This document shows, in pieces, positions 10,734 through 21,670 of a stretch of 64,000 bases of DNA. Under the pieces are notes generated by a model. The model was not told the DNA's origin. It did no database searches and saw nothing but the letters and a program-made list of their open reading frames with translations. This stretch comes from Capsaspora owczarzaki ATCC 30864 (lineage: Eukaryota; Opisthokonta; Filasterea). Within the stretch, counting starts at the first letter, position 1. Every line of letters begins with the position of its first letter. The stretch is taken from positions 186,001 through 250,000 of the forward strand of contig NW_011887292.1 of the NCBI RefSeq assembly GCF_000151315.2. The letters are read 5' to 3'. The translations under genes and the position numbers were made by a program.

Positions 10734-13193
10734 ATGAAGCTCGGCTCAGTCGGATTTGCTTTTGTTCTCAGTCCGGAACAGATCGCCACTTGGATTGCAC
10801 TTCTCTCTGGGACTGTTTTGCTTTGTCAGTTGTCAGGTGAACGAGTCTCGGAGATGATCAAGACGACGTCCTCGCGGCACAAGCAGCGATCGTACAGAGT
10901 GCCAGGCGGCGGATTGTCACACGAGGACGCAAACGAAACTGGTGATGATGACTCGAGACTCGGTGCCCAGCCATCATCATCATCAAGTCATGCAAGTGCT
11001 GCAGGCCCAGCAGATGCCAAGACAGAGAGCAAGAAGGAGCCGGCGAGCGCTGTTGACGCACAAGTTCAAGCCAAGAACACCAGCCCAGCCACCGAAGCGC
11101 ACCCTCTGCTGCCGGACAACCACGAGCTATGGACGCGTGCATGGTTTGGATCTGCATCTAAGAGTGGTGCTGCCCCGGTTGCCGCTGAGCGGGTGCCGGT
11201 CGCGATTCGCAACGTCCCTGCAGCTGGAAATGGACTGTTTGCCACGCGCGCCATCGCTCCAGGCGAGTGCATCTTCACAGAGCCGCCTATTGCAGTGGCA
11301 TACGATGCAGACCAGCTCGATCTCTACTGCCATCGCTGTGGGCTCATGGCGCGCAACCAATCGTCAGCTTTGGGCGTCGTGTCTCAGAGCGACGAGCCGT
11401 ATCTTTCCGAGTTTGAGTGCGCCGCGGTCACCCCGTGCGAGCGATGCAAGTATGCACACTATTGCTCGACGGATTGCCAGCGGACCGACGCGACACGACA
11501 CCAGCCAATGTGCGACGCGCTGTGTCGCATTGCACCTCGCGTTCCGCAGCGGTCAGTCATGCTGGTGTGCACCATGCTCTGGCAGCACCAGCGCGAACAG
11601 CAACAACAGCAACAGCAACAGACCTCATCAGCAGCTGCAGCACCTCAATTGCTCGCGCACAGTGCTCCCGTATCCGTGAATGAAGCACTGCTACGGCTGC
11701 AAACGCACCGCGACAAACTCTCCGTCAAGGAGGCAGAGGAAATTGCATCTGGAACCTTCCTTGTTCGTCACATTTTATCATCTGCATCCAACCAAGTCGT
11801 CATTGACAATCTGGGCGCTGGCAAGTCGAGTGGGGCGTCAAAGTCGGCCATCTCGAAACCACAGGAGCAGTACGACGACGACGACGACGACGACGACGAA
11901 TGGGTGGACGCCTTACGTGCCCAGCACGATGCCACTCATGCGGAGGCTGCAGCATCCTTCCATCTGTCCTCGCGACTTGACGATGCCCCGTTTCTGGAAA
12001 GTTCCTCCGGCTCAACCAATTCCGCTTCTGCACCAACAGACAGCTCGGACAATGCGTTTGCTCCCGAGATGGCATTCAATCTCGCGTGCCTCGCGCGGAG
12101 CAACGGGTTTGCCATGGATGGCGGCGTGTTTGTGGCTGGACGAGCAAGTCTGCTCAACCACTCCTGTCTGTCCAACTGCACCGTCAGTCTTCGCGCCAAT
12201 CGGGTTGTTGTGCGCGCGCATTCACGCATCGCGGAGGGTCAAGAGTTGCTCGTGTCCTACCGGGATTTGCTGCAGGCACGGGTGCAATGGCAGGCGCAGG
12301 TGGAACGTGGCTACCACTTTGCCTGCTCATGCCTTCGGTGTACAGCCCCGCTCGATCTGACCCACCCTTTTGGCCAGTTCGATGCAAGCTTGGTTGCTCT
12401 TGAATTTCGTGGCAAAACCCCGCCCTCCCCCGAGCAACTCGCAGCCGAAGTCAAGCGCAATCCGGCTTTGCTGCCCTCCGGCAAACCGCGACTGCTGCTC
12501 GATCCAGCCATGCACGCCCCTGAAGTATTGGACTTCCAGCAGCGCCTTGCGTCCATTACCAGCTCCATGATTGAAAAGGGAGACCATCTCGCGGCGGTGA
12601 GCGCTCTGACACAATTGCTGCTCGAGTGCGACCCGAAAGCCACCTCCAGCTCAAAGTCCCCTCCTGCCAAGACCGGGCTGGCATTGTCCCGCACCCACCA
12701 TCTCATGATTTCTGCAAAGCGAAAACTTGCCATGAGCGCCATGCGCAGCCAGCTCCCGCAAAGGTTTGATCTTGCCGTCCAGCAGTTTCGCCACATTTTT
12801 GCACCAACCAGCCTTGTCGCGCTGCTTCCTGCGCCTGCAGTCGTTGACCCGATGGAGGAATATGTGCACGCCCTCTTTGGGGCGCTCGAGTGGCGAGCAG
12901 AGCACTTTCAGCTCTCGGGCGCCCAAATCGGCAATTTCGACCCGAGTGTCGCCGCGTCTCGCACTTCAAACCCCTCCTGCAGCAACCTTGACGAGCTCTA
13001 CGTCATTGCTCGCGAGGCGTATCATTTTGCCCGGCGCCTCGGAACGCTGAGCGCACATACTTTGGGCAAGCAATCTTCGCGCCTCGCGTCCGCGCACCTC
13101 GTCGAGCGCAACGCCGAAATCGTCCTGTCTCACCTGCTGCAGTCGGGATTCGTCCCGTCCGCAAAGTCACAAGATGCCACATTGCGCTATTGA
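10734..13193 (+). CDS. SET and MYND domain protein (SMYD-like)
   Basis: Putative protein-lysine methyltransferase, single exon, 819 aa from the first ATG. The split SET domain opens near residue 154 (GNGLFATRAIAPGE) and is interrupted by a MYND zinc finger near 199-254 (CHRCG, then CERCKYAHYCSTDCQ and H..MC). It resumes near 440-510 with ASLLNHSCLSNC and ELLVSYRDLL, and ends in a post-SET CSCLRC. An acidic poly-Asp and Gln-rich insert lies between. The C-terminal 300 residues look helical and hold no motif I know. Animal SMYD1-3 are shorter (about 430-490 aa). The first 40 residues are hydrophobic and not typical, so translation could start at the ATG at 10854 instead. The 148-bp spacer to the ABCC gene should hold both promoters. 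Confidence 0.85.
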   Translation: MKLGSVGFAFVLSPEQIATWIALLSGTVLLCQLSGERVSEMIKTTSSRHKQRSYRVPGGGLSHEDANETGDDDSRLGAQPSSSSSHASAAGPADAKTESKKEPASAVDAQVQAKNTSPATEAHPLLPDNHELWTRAWFGSASKSGAAPVAAERVPVAIRNVPAAGNGLFATRAIAPGECIFTEPPIAVAYDADQLDLYCHRCGLMARNQSSALGVVSQSDEPYLSEFECAAVTPCERCKYAHYCSTDCQRTDATRHQPMCDALCRIAPRVPQRSVMLVCTMLWQHQREQQQQQQQQTSSAAAAPQLLAHSAPVSVNEALLRLQTHRDKLSVKEAEEIASGTFLVRHILSSASNQVVIDNLGAGKSSGASKSAISKPQEQYDDDDDDDDEWVDALRAQHDATHAEAAASFHLSSRLDDAPFLESSSGSTNSASAPTDSSDNAFAPEMAFNLACLARSNGFAMDGGVFVAGRASLLNHSCLSNCTVSLRANRVVVRAHSRIAEGQELLVSYRDLLQARVQWQAQVERGYHFACSCLRCTAPLDLTHPFGQFDASLVALEFRGKTPPSPEQLAAEVKRNPALLPSGKPRLLLDPAMHAPEVLDFQQRLASITSSMIEKGDHLAAVSALTQLLLECDPKATSSSKSPPAKTGLALSRTHHLMISAKRKLAMSAMRSQLPQRFDLAVQQFRHIFAPTSLVALLPAPAVVDPMEEYVHALFGALEWRAEHFQLSGAQIGNFDPSVAASRTSNPSCSNLDELYVIAREAYHFARRLGTLSAHTLGKQSSRLASAHLVERNAEIVLSHLLQSGFVPSAKSQDATLRY

Positions 13194-13623
13194 AGTGGTG
13201 GCCGGGGGCAGGCGCAGGCAAGTGGCGAGACGCGAGTCTGGTTGCGGCGTTCTGATTGGGCCACAGCCAGTTGGCTCGCCAATGGTCTCGATTTTTTTGG
13301 AGGGTCACTTTTTTTTTTTTTTTTTTTTTTTTTTTTCCCGTCTGTTCGCTTTCTTCCCAACTCGTCATTTTTTTTACGCTTCGTTTTATATTCTACACTG
13401 TCTCGCCGCGGTTGGTGTGCTGGTGGGGCTTCTGTCATTGAAGCTTGGGACGTGTAAAAGAGCAAAAGGTGTGACATTTCGCGCAATTTTCTCACCTTTC
13501 TCGACCAGCGCTCTGCCTCTCGCTCTTCCTGCATTTTTCCCCCAACTTTTCCCCTTTCTTTCACTCAACTTTTTTTCAACCTATTTTTTTTCTTTCTTTT
13601 TCCCTTTTGTTCTTGCTTTTTCC
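13194..13623. other. T-rich spacer between the SET/MYND and Rieske genes
   Basis: Holds a T-run at about 13309-13336 and many TTTC blocks. The last 70 nt before the Rieske gene ATG are pyrimidine-rich. No ORF with recognisable content. Probably the 3' end of one gene and the promoter/5' UTR of the next. Confidence 0.6.
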
Positions 13624-16313
13624 ATGCTGACACTGCAATTACTCGCGGTGACGCCGCTCGCTGCGCTTTTCACCCATGCCGTCGTCTCGGGTATGCGCAC
13701 TGTTGCAGGAGTGTCGCAGCTGCCTGCCAGATGGCGCATTGGCTCTGTGCTCTTGCTTGGAATTGTCCTGCATTTTGTCGGTTGGATTGTCCTCCAATGC
13801 GTTCTGGCCTGGCCGGCCCACCAACCGCATCTGGAACGTCTTGTTCTGCCACTGCCGCCGAGCGTCAGTCGACTCGTTGGACATTGGATGGATTTTTCAA
13901 TGTCCAGTGCTCGATACTGGGCCAGCAGGGTCTACACCCCTGGATTCGACCTGTCTGGTGGTCTACCAATGAAAAACGCCGTTCCCCTGCCATCTGCCTC
14001 GAACGCATCATCTGAGATTGCGCAAAACTGGCTGCTGCTTGCGAGCGAGTCTTCTGCAACCTACCCAACGGCGGCGCTCGGACATACGTGCTCCATGGTG
14101 CTGGGCATGTTGATTTCTGCGTTTGTTTCACGGCTAATTGGCGAGGCCAACCCGGACGCCCCTCCGCATACTGTATGTCGTCGGTCTTGCTGTTTTATTT
14201 TGCGTTTTTGATGCGACGGTGTGATCTCAGCTCTGCGAGGGTCGAGTGCGAAAGCTAACCTCGTTTTCTTGTTTGCCTACGTTGACCGACTAGATTGAAA
14301 ATTACCGCTCCATCGCAAAAAGTTCCTTCCTCGCCACCTTTACGCTCGGGTGCTCGCTGTGGTTTTACTACGTGTTTTGCACGTTGCCTTTTGTCGAAAT
14401 GCGCCAGGCCGACTGGACGTTCTGGGAGTGCTTCACGTTGGCGATCGCGCATTCGGTTTCGTTTTCGCTTGGAGGCATGTTGTTTGAGTCCGTTCTGCCA
14501 CGATCGGTTGCGAGCACACTGCAGTCCAACTCGACGTCGCCTTCCCTGACCAAATCCAAGCCCGCTGAACCGAGGGTTTCCGCACCATCCGCAATGGCGT
14601 TTGCTCGCCGCTACCTCTCCACGTTGACGGTCGTTTGCGTCGCACTTGGCTTTGCTGTTGTGCTCGGGCTGACAGGTAATGAGTGCTCGAGTCTGTTGTC
14701 GGTATCGAGCGATTGACTGAAGCCTCACTTCAATTACTGCGCTGCTTGCTTGCTTGCACAGACCCCGTGAAAATGATTCCCCATGGCGATGTCGGGCTTG
14801 TTTCAGTGCTGGTCGGGGCCATCGTCCATTCATCGATCTTTACGCACACGGCTACTTGGAAGGCGCTTCTGAACCGAGGCACTTTGCGATGGCAGTCAGC
14901 GTTTGTCGCAATTGTGGTCATCTCAATCTCGCCCTCATTGATGGCCGCCGCTCTACACCTGTGTGCGCTCGGTGGAGCTGGGGTCTGTGCACTAGGATGC
15001 CTCGGCGCGGGACGGTGGCTTTGCAGGAGCGTCTTTGGGCATGCTGCAGCATTTGCAACGCTGGACGCTGCGCCAATCAACACTCGAGGTCTGCAAGTCC
15101 GCCAAGTCCAAGACGAGGCCAAGCACACGTGGCGCACCGCCTCGTTTCCTCCTGGATTCCCAAACAGCTGGTACAAGCTCACTGACAGTTGGCACGCTGT
15201 CGTCGGAAGAGCGGTTCCAGTCGTTCTCAACGCGCTCGGGGCTCGCTGGTCTGTCTGGCGATCCCATGATGGGAGCGTGATTGTGCTCCGAAACGGCTGC
15301 CCTCATGTTGATGAAGCTTCTTCCCAAGCCCACGGCTCGTGCCACGGTGAAGGCCTCCGACTGCAATCCGACAATTCGATTGTCTGTGAAACGCACGGCT
15401 GGGTTTGTCGGCCCCTGCATGTCGGGGGAGGTTTCCACGAACAGCAGCAAGTTGCAGAGCTCCGATGGCAGTCTGCAGCATCGACCTCCATTGTCCACGC
15501 GCCTTCTGTCTGCGTTTCCGAGTACGCAACCATGATTTGTGTGTATTTCGACGCCGAAGGGCGCCCGGCTCCGTATCTGCCGCTCCCCTTGCCCGAAATC
15601 GACTCTGGCTGGTACAAGTACCGCGGGCAAGCCAGTCAAGAGACACCCATGCACATCCAAGTGAGTCGTTGCGTGAATCGCCATAATCAGTGATTTGAGA
15701 TTTGGTTGTTGTTGTTGCTTGTTTCTCACACTCACACACACACTCTCTCTCTCTCTCTCCACCTTGCCAGGACTTTGTGGAGAATGCTGCCGATTCCGCT
15801 CACTTTAACTATCTGCACTGCAAACTCTCCTTCCCCGTCGCCGGAGATTTGACCTTTATTCGGCATGAAACGAGCTGGGAACCCAACCCTGACATTCCTC
15901 ACCTGAGCTACTTTAACGACGTGGCAGACTTGTACAGCGTCTTTTCGCCACAGCCGGCACCCCGACCCGTATCGACGCGCGTAACATTCAACGGCTGTGG
16001 CGGAGTGGTCTACTTTCGATTCACCACGCCGCATGGCGACATTGTGCTGCTCAAGACCTTCCTTCCGCTCAGTCCTCTGATGCAGCGCGTGCAGGATGTG
16101 TGGTATGCGGATCCGCGCATTCCCCGCCTGCTTGTTCGGTATATCGTCATGGAGGCCATCAATGCCTTCCGCGACGACATTTCCGTGTGGCAAAACAAGA
16201 TTTACTCTTTCACGCCGCTGCTTGTCAAGGGCGACGGTCCCATTGCGCGCGTGCGTCGCTGGTACCAGCAGTTTTACAGCGAGCACAGTCGTGCTGTGAG
16301 CGATGGTGCATGA
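13624..16313 (+). CDS. Polytopic membrane region fused to a Rieske oxygenase (DAF-36/Neverland-like)
   Basis: Likely sterol-modifying Rieske non-heme iron oxygenase. Exons 13624-14172, 14294-14675, 14762-15660, 15771-16313 join in phase and give 790 aa. The first half has about eight hydrophobic segments (for example IGSVLLLGIVLHFVGWIVL and FLATFTLGCSLWFYYVF). The Rieske centre follows as CPH ... CETHGW with 26 residues between, longer than the usual 15-17. The mononuclear iron motif is ENAADSAHFNYLH (D-x2-H-x4-H). The C-terminal ISVWQNKIY matches the closing motif of cholesterol 7-desaturases. Membrane and Rieske parts share the uninterrupted third exon, so the fusion is not a gene-joining artefact. 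Known family members have only one or two membrane segments. The substrate is inferred. Confidence 0.87.
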
Positions 16314-16443
16314 GTATTTTGGGTGTTTCGTCCTCCTCGGCGTCTTTGTAAAAATGCAATCCACTTTTTTTTTCCGTCGTGCTTTCATTGTCCAAACAAA
16401 CAGCAAAACCTGTTCAAAACACAGCAAAAAACAAAAAAAAACC

Positions 16444-16779
16444 ATGTCGCAACAGAAGGAAAACGCCACGACAGAAGCTCGCCCGGAATCGACCGACAAG
16501 CAACCGGAAACGCATCGCGAGGACCATCACTTGCACCACGTCCATGACTATCCATGGGACCATGCATACGAGCACTCCAGCTGGCGCAGAAGCGGGACGG
16601 CGAGCACTTTGTCCACTGAAATGCATCAGGGCCCCGACTTGAGCAACGAGAACGCCGGGCCGCTCACGACCAACCAGCGCGACCTGCGCCCACACTCTGG
16701 CCCTGGACCCATCGGAACAACTCCCCCAGATCACAGTCGAGAGTACCACGACAAGTCGCATCCCGGAAATCCCGTCTGA
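16444..16779 (+). CDS. Small His-rich hypothetical protein
   Basis: A 111-residue ORF beginning MSQQKENATTEARPESTD. It has a His-rich patch (EDHHLHHVHDYPWDHAYEH) and a Pro/Gly-rich tail. The ATG follows an A-rich leader (aaaaacc). The stop is followed within 20 nt by a polyadenylation-type AATAAA at about 16797, and another lies near 16854. No membrane segment and no family recognised. The frame is also open upstream to 16303, overlapping the Rieske gene end, but there is no reason to start there. It could be chance, but the leader and poly(A) signals favour a real short gene. Confidence 0.4.
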   Translation: MSQQKENATTEARPESTDKQPETHREDHHLHHVHDYPWDHAYEHSSWRRSGTASTLSTEMHQGPDLSNENAGPLTTNQRDLRPHSGPGPIGTTPPDHSREYHDKSHPGNPV

Positions 16780-17276
16780 ATTTGAATGCAAAAATCAATA
16801 AAGTCGAAAAGGTCAAATCTGATCGCCGTGCAACACCAAAAGTCATGAAACTCAATAAAGCAAGCAAACATGGACATTTGAGAAGCATCATTAATCTTTT
16901 CTTCTTTTATTCGTGGTGGATTCCTTGCACGAGCTTTATGCAATTGACGGTGAAATTCCAGCACTTGCCCATGACGCAGCACAAAACAAATAGAACTCGA
17001 CAATTGCTTTTTTGTGCAAAAGTTCGATCTGAGTGAGCGCGTCTGGGCAGTTTGCTTGGTGGAAACAAAGACAATCTCAGAGCTGAGTGGGCGGATCAAG
17101 GGTGGACGTAGGGATGGGGGGAGGGATTGGTACAAGCCTACCAGGCGACAAATAACGACACAGCTCAACAACAAACAATTTGGGGAAGGGAAAAGAGATC
17201 ATTAAACAATGAGTGAGAAAAGAGGGAGAGGGAGAAAGAGAGAGAGAAAATGCCAGAGAGTGTACGCTCCTCTCGA
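16780..17276. other. Spacer between convergent gene ends
   Basis: Contains AATAAA motifs near 16797 and 16854 for the plus-strand gene and a GA-rich stretch (about 17219-17250) just beyond the stop of the minus-strand DHBP synthase gene. Nothing else recognised. Confidence 0.5.
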
Positions 17277-18841
17277 TTACTGCTTGCTTTCGAGCGCTTG
17301 TCGGTACTTGACAAGGTCGGCAATTGTAATCATCTTAAGACCGTGCTCGCGCGAGAACACTTCGAGGTAATCACGGCGAGCCATAGTGCCGTCGTCCTTG
17401 GCGATTTCGCACAAGACACCCACGGGTTGGAGTCCACTCAAGCGGCAGAGATCTGTCAACAATGGAGCGATTACCCCCAAAAATTTGTCAGGGTTAGAAC
17501 AACCGGCAACAAATGTCCTGTGTTGATTTTGACTTACCGACAGACGCCTCGGTGTGTCCGATACGCTCGAGCACACCACGCTCTCGTGCACGCAGCGGGA
17601 AGATGTGACCGGGGCGCAAGAAATCGTCACCGGTAACGTTAGGGTTGGTGAGCGCGACGGAGGTGGCCGAGCGGTCGGCGGCAGAGATGCCGGTCGAAGT
17701 GCCTGGCGTTGCACGATTTATGAAGGCACGTGTGAGGTGAGCTTTCAGTGGAGACGACGACGAGAATGAATTCTCCAATGTGCTGCTTACCATGGCGGAA
17801 GTCGACGGTGACGGTAAAGGCCGTTCGGTGACGGTCGGTGTTGTTCTCGACCATGATGGGAAGATTGAGCTGCTCGATGCGTGATCCAAGCATGGGTGTG
17901 CAGATGACGCCGCTGTGTGGTGACACCAGAGACCAAAATGCAAACAAATCCGCGCAAAGTCAGAAGTTCACGTCAATTCAGATAGTTAGATTGAATCATC
18001 AAAGACCACTCGGGCTGTAATGTGTGAATCTATGCTGTTTCTGTGCTGCTCTCGTGTACCTGGTGTGACGGATCATGAACGCCATCTTCTCTGGCGTCAT
18101 TGCTTCGGCGGCAATGATCAAGTCGCCTTCGTTCTCGCGGTCGACGTCGTCCACGACAACGACAAACTTGCCCGCGGCTGTTTTTTTCAACCAAGTCAAA
18201 CAAAATGTCACCAAACGGTTCAGAGTCAGTTCAACGTCAGACCAGCAGCAACACAACAACCCCAGCAGGCAGTGTTCCATGACTGTGATTGAGTTGTGGG
18301 CAGTGCTCGACATGTGGCAAAAAAATGACCGACAAAGCGGAACACTCACCAAAGTCAACGAGCGCGCTTTCAATCGAGTCAAACTCAAACCTGCAAAACA
18401 GCCAAGACAACAAAGCAAGCAAGCAACATGAAAGTGGGGGATGATGGTGTCGATCAGTCAGTCAGTCAGTGCAAAGAGACGTGGAAGCGGAAAAAGCCGG
18501 CTCATTTTGAAGGTCAAAACCCCGTGCTATCATATCACACATGCAGTTGAATCCCTCCACTCCCCGGCTCAAGACGCAGCTCAGCCCAGTGGCACTTTGA
18601 AACACAGACACAGAACAAAGCCAACTCACTCGGTAGCAGCAGTGGCTGAGGCGGCGGCGGCGGCGGCGGCAGTCGCTTTGAGGGGAGTGTCGAGATTCAA
18701 TGCGCCGTGCTTGTCCTTGCCCACGAGCACCTGCAGCCGCAGCTGGGCCTCCTGCAGACGGCGCTCGAGCTCGGCACTGCGCGCTTGCTCAGCGGCAAGA
18801 CGCTCCTCCAACGAACCGCTTGAAAACTCTCCGCTGCCCAT
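17277..18841 (-). CDS. RIB3: 3,4-dihydroxy-2-butanone 4-phosphate synthase
   Basis: Converts ribulose 5-phosphate to formate and the four-carbon unit used by lumazine synthase in riboflavin synthesis. Six exons: 18841-18630, 18390-18350, 18177-18060, 17912-17791, 17702-17538, 17452-17277. Phases match and the sum is 834 nt (277 aa). Diagnostic segments: [51 protein letters not shown] and [20 protein letters not shown]. There is no GTP cyclohydrolase II domain, so it is the stand-alone form seen in fungi. An extra 70-residue N-terminal exon has a short coiled coil and an Ala tract. The second coding exon is only 41 nt. The pathway is absent in animals. Divergent from the PP4 gene across a 728-bp spacer. 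Confidence 0.95.
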
Positions 18842-19569
18842 GGCGACTGATGATGTGATGTGTGAGTGAGTGACTCTGTGTGTGACTGGAAAAAACGTAG
18901 ACTGAGGCGGAAACTGTGAAGAACGTCCTCAAAAGAAAAGCTCTGCTTTCTTCTGCTTCTTCGTTGCTCTGTCATCATCCAGGTCAACACCATGAGTGGA
19001 AGCAGTCATCGTGTATTGTAGTTGGCAAGTATGAGCGCTCTTTGGGGCGACAGCTCGTCGAACGAATGACAATTCTGAGCGCGGCGAATTTTTTGCATGA
19101 TGACGCGATGACACGATGCCGCCATCAAGATGGGGCGATCAGTGGGGGGAAATCGACAATTGGAGATGAAGACGACGATGAGGCCTGGCATACACCCAGT
19201 TTGAGCTCCATCTGATGTCGCGAGTTAAGAGCAACAACGCTCGATCTGAGGGAAACAGAACGAAAAGGGTCGGAACCGGGAATCCCTTCCACTGCAAGAC
19301 ACGTTCCATCTCACTTCAGAGTCTAGTATCCACTTTTTCACATTTGCAGCTCAATTGCGATGCCGCGAATCAAAGCGATCGCGAGAGAACAGCGTCGCGT
19401 GTTGGACTTGAGCGTTGCTCAAAAGTCGCTTCGTTTTCCCCCGTTGATTTTGCATCCCACCTCAGAGTTTTTTGTGTTTGCAATTATTGTTCATGTTGTC
19501 TGCTTTTGTTGTTGTTTTCGTCTTTGCTAAGATCTTGCATCAGCTCAGTTCCCTTCCTAAGTGTTTTGA
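18842..19569. promoter_or_regulatory. Divergent spacer between DHBP synthase and PP4c
   Basis: 728 bp between two start codons on opposite strands, so it should contain both promoters and 5' UTRs. I see no TATA box in a convincing place and no convincing ORF. Several CG-containing motifs (for example cgcgat near 19380) occur but cannot be assigned. Confidence 0.45.
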
Positions 19570-21670
19570 ATGTCCACATCCGATCTCGACCGGTAACAAA
19601 TCCTCTCCTCTCCCTCTCTCTCTCCGCTCTGCCGCTTGGACGGTGGGAGTGTTGCTTTGCTCTTTGCTTTCCCTCGATGCAGACTTGAACAGAAAGGAGA
19701 CTGATACGAGGCGACACAGCAATAGAGTAGATGGAGGTTAAAGCAGCATTTGGTGATGTGGTCCCGTTGCTGCTTCTGCTGCTGTTCGGTGGCCCCTCGC
19801 TCTGCGCTTGCCCTCGCTCTGCTGTTCTGCAGCCTCTCGCTCTCTGGTCGCGCGTCATCTCTCTCTCTCTTCCTAACCTAACTCTTGTGTCGCGCCTCGC
19901 AACGCAACGCAGCAACCAAAAAAGCCAGAAAAGCCAAAAAGCGCGCGTGTGGTCTTTTTTTTTTTTTTTTCCTTTTTTTTTTTTTTTGTTCTTTTCTTTT
20001 GGTTTTTCCATTGTCTCTTCCTTCTTCTCGTTCTCTCGTTCGCAGTCTTGCCGCTGACGCTGACGCTGACTCTCACGAATGCGCTTCATCCACCGTGCTT
20101 GGGTCTTACATCGTTGCTCCCATGCGTCCTGCCCCTTCAACCCATCCAACATTGTCACTATCATTTTTTTTATTTTTTTTTTATTTTACGAAATCTTTTT
20201 TTTTTTTTTTTGGTTCTTTGGCTCGCTTTATGTTGGCCCGTCGCGAGCCCCGCTTATGTCAACTGACGGTTGTGTTGTGTTGTTCTGTGGATGCGCACAT
20301 GTGCTTGTTGTAGGCAAATCGCCCAGCTGCGACGCTGCGAGGTCATCAAGGAGAGCGAAGTCAAGGCTCTCTGCGCTAAGGCGCGCGAGATTCTCGTTGA
20401 AGAGTCCAACGTCCAGCGCGTCGATGCACCCGTCACGGTCAGTGAGACGAATGCTCTGATGGTCGGATTGTGTGGACGCGCGGGGGGTTGCGGGCGGGCG
20501 AGAGAGAGAGAGAAAGAAAGCAAAAGCCATCCTCTTCTTTGCTTTTCTTCAGCCAAACTCACCCCTCACCCCCCCCCTTCCTCTTCAACTTGCAGATCTG
20601 CGGAGACATCCACGGCCAGTTTTACGACTTGAAGGAGCTCTTCCAGGTCGGCGGCGACGTGCCAGACACCAACTATTTGTTTATGGGCGACTTTGTTGAT
20701 CGCGGCTTTTTCAGCGTCGAGACCTTCCTGTTGCTGTTGGCACTGAAGGTGCGATACCCAGACCGCATCACACTTATCCGAGGCAACCACGAGAGTCGTC
20801 AAATCACCCAAGTGTACGGCTTTTACGACGAATGCTTGCGAAAGTACGGCTCGGTCAACGTCTGGCGATACTGCACCGAGATTTTCGACTACCTCTCGCT
20901 ATCGGCACTCATTGACGACAAGATTCTCTGCGTACACGGCGGTCTCTCGCCTGCCATCAACACACTCGACGCCATCCGCACGATCGATCGCAAGCAAGAA
21001 GTCCCACACGACGGTCCCATGTGCGATCTGCTCTGGTCGGACCCCGAAGACATTGACGGCTGGGGCTTGAGCCCGCGCGGTGCTGGCTATCTCTTTGGCA
21101 GTGACATTGCCGCTCAGGTAAGGCAACACCAGCAAGAACTGAGACCAGATGGTTTTTTTTTTTTGTATCTTTGTTTTGGTCTCTTTTTCCTTGCCTTGAT
21201 CTCTCTCACTCCCGCGCTGCTCTTTTTTTAAACAGTTTAACCAGACCAACAATCTGGATTTGATTTGCCGCGCCCATCAACTGGTGATGGACGGCTACAA
21301 GCTCCACTTTAACGGTTCGGTGGTCACCGTCTGGTCTGCACCAAACTACTGCTACCGGTACGTTTTTGGGAGCGTTTGAACTGTTGATTTTCCATTGATC
21401 TTGATATTTTACTCACTCCATGGCTGTCTCGATGCAGCTGTGGCAATGTTGCGGCCATTCTCGAGCTGGACGAGCATCTGAACACGAATTACAAGATTTT
21501 CAACGCTGCTCCTCAGGTTGGTGTCCCAGCAACTCTTTGATGCATCTGGACTGGTTGAGGGATTTTTGGGCAACTCACGTTGATGCTTCTGGGGTGTCTG
21601 CGTTGAAAATTCACAGCAAGAAAACCGAGGCGCGCCCGTCAAGAAGCCGCAAGCTGATTATTTCCTTTAA
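19570..21670 (+). CDS. PPP4C: Serine/threonine protein phosphatase 4 catalytic subunit
   Basis: PPP-family metallophosphatase, catalytic part of the PP4 complex (DNA repair, centrosome and signalling roles in other eukaryotes). Exons 19570-19592, 20314-20437, 20596-21117, 21236-21357, 21438-21516, 21617-21670 sum to 924 nt and give 307 aa, the length of animal PP4c. The first coding exon is 23 nt (MSTSDLDR), followed by a 721-nt T-rich intron. Metal and catalytic motifs are present: [31 protein letters not shown] and [11 protein letters not shown]. The C-terminus KKPQADYFL carries the methylated DYFL tail shared by PP2A-like enzymes. [11 protein letters not shown] and [17 protein letters not shown] mark PP4 rather than PP6. 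One extra Gln sits at the last junction (APQQENRG). Confidence 0.97.
19593..20313 (+). other. Long T-rich first intron of PP4c
   Basis: Runs from CG|gtaaca to gttgtag|GC and separates a 23-nt coding exon from the rest. It contains several long sense-strand T-runs (19957-19987 and 20166-20210). No other exon is seen inside. Confidence 0.8.
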
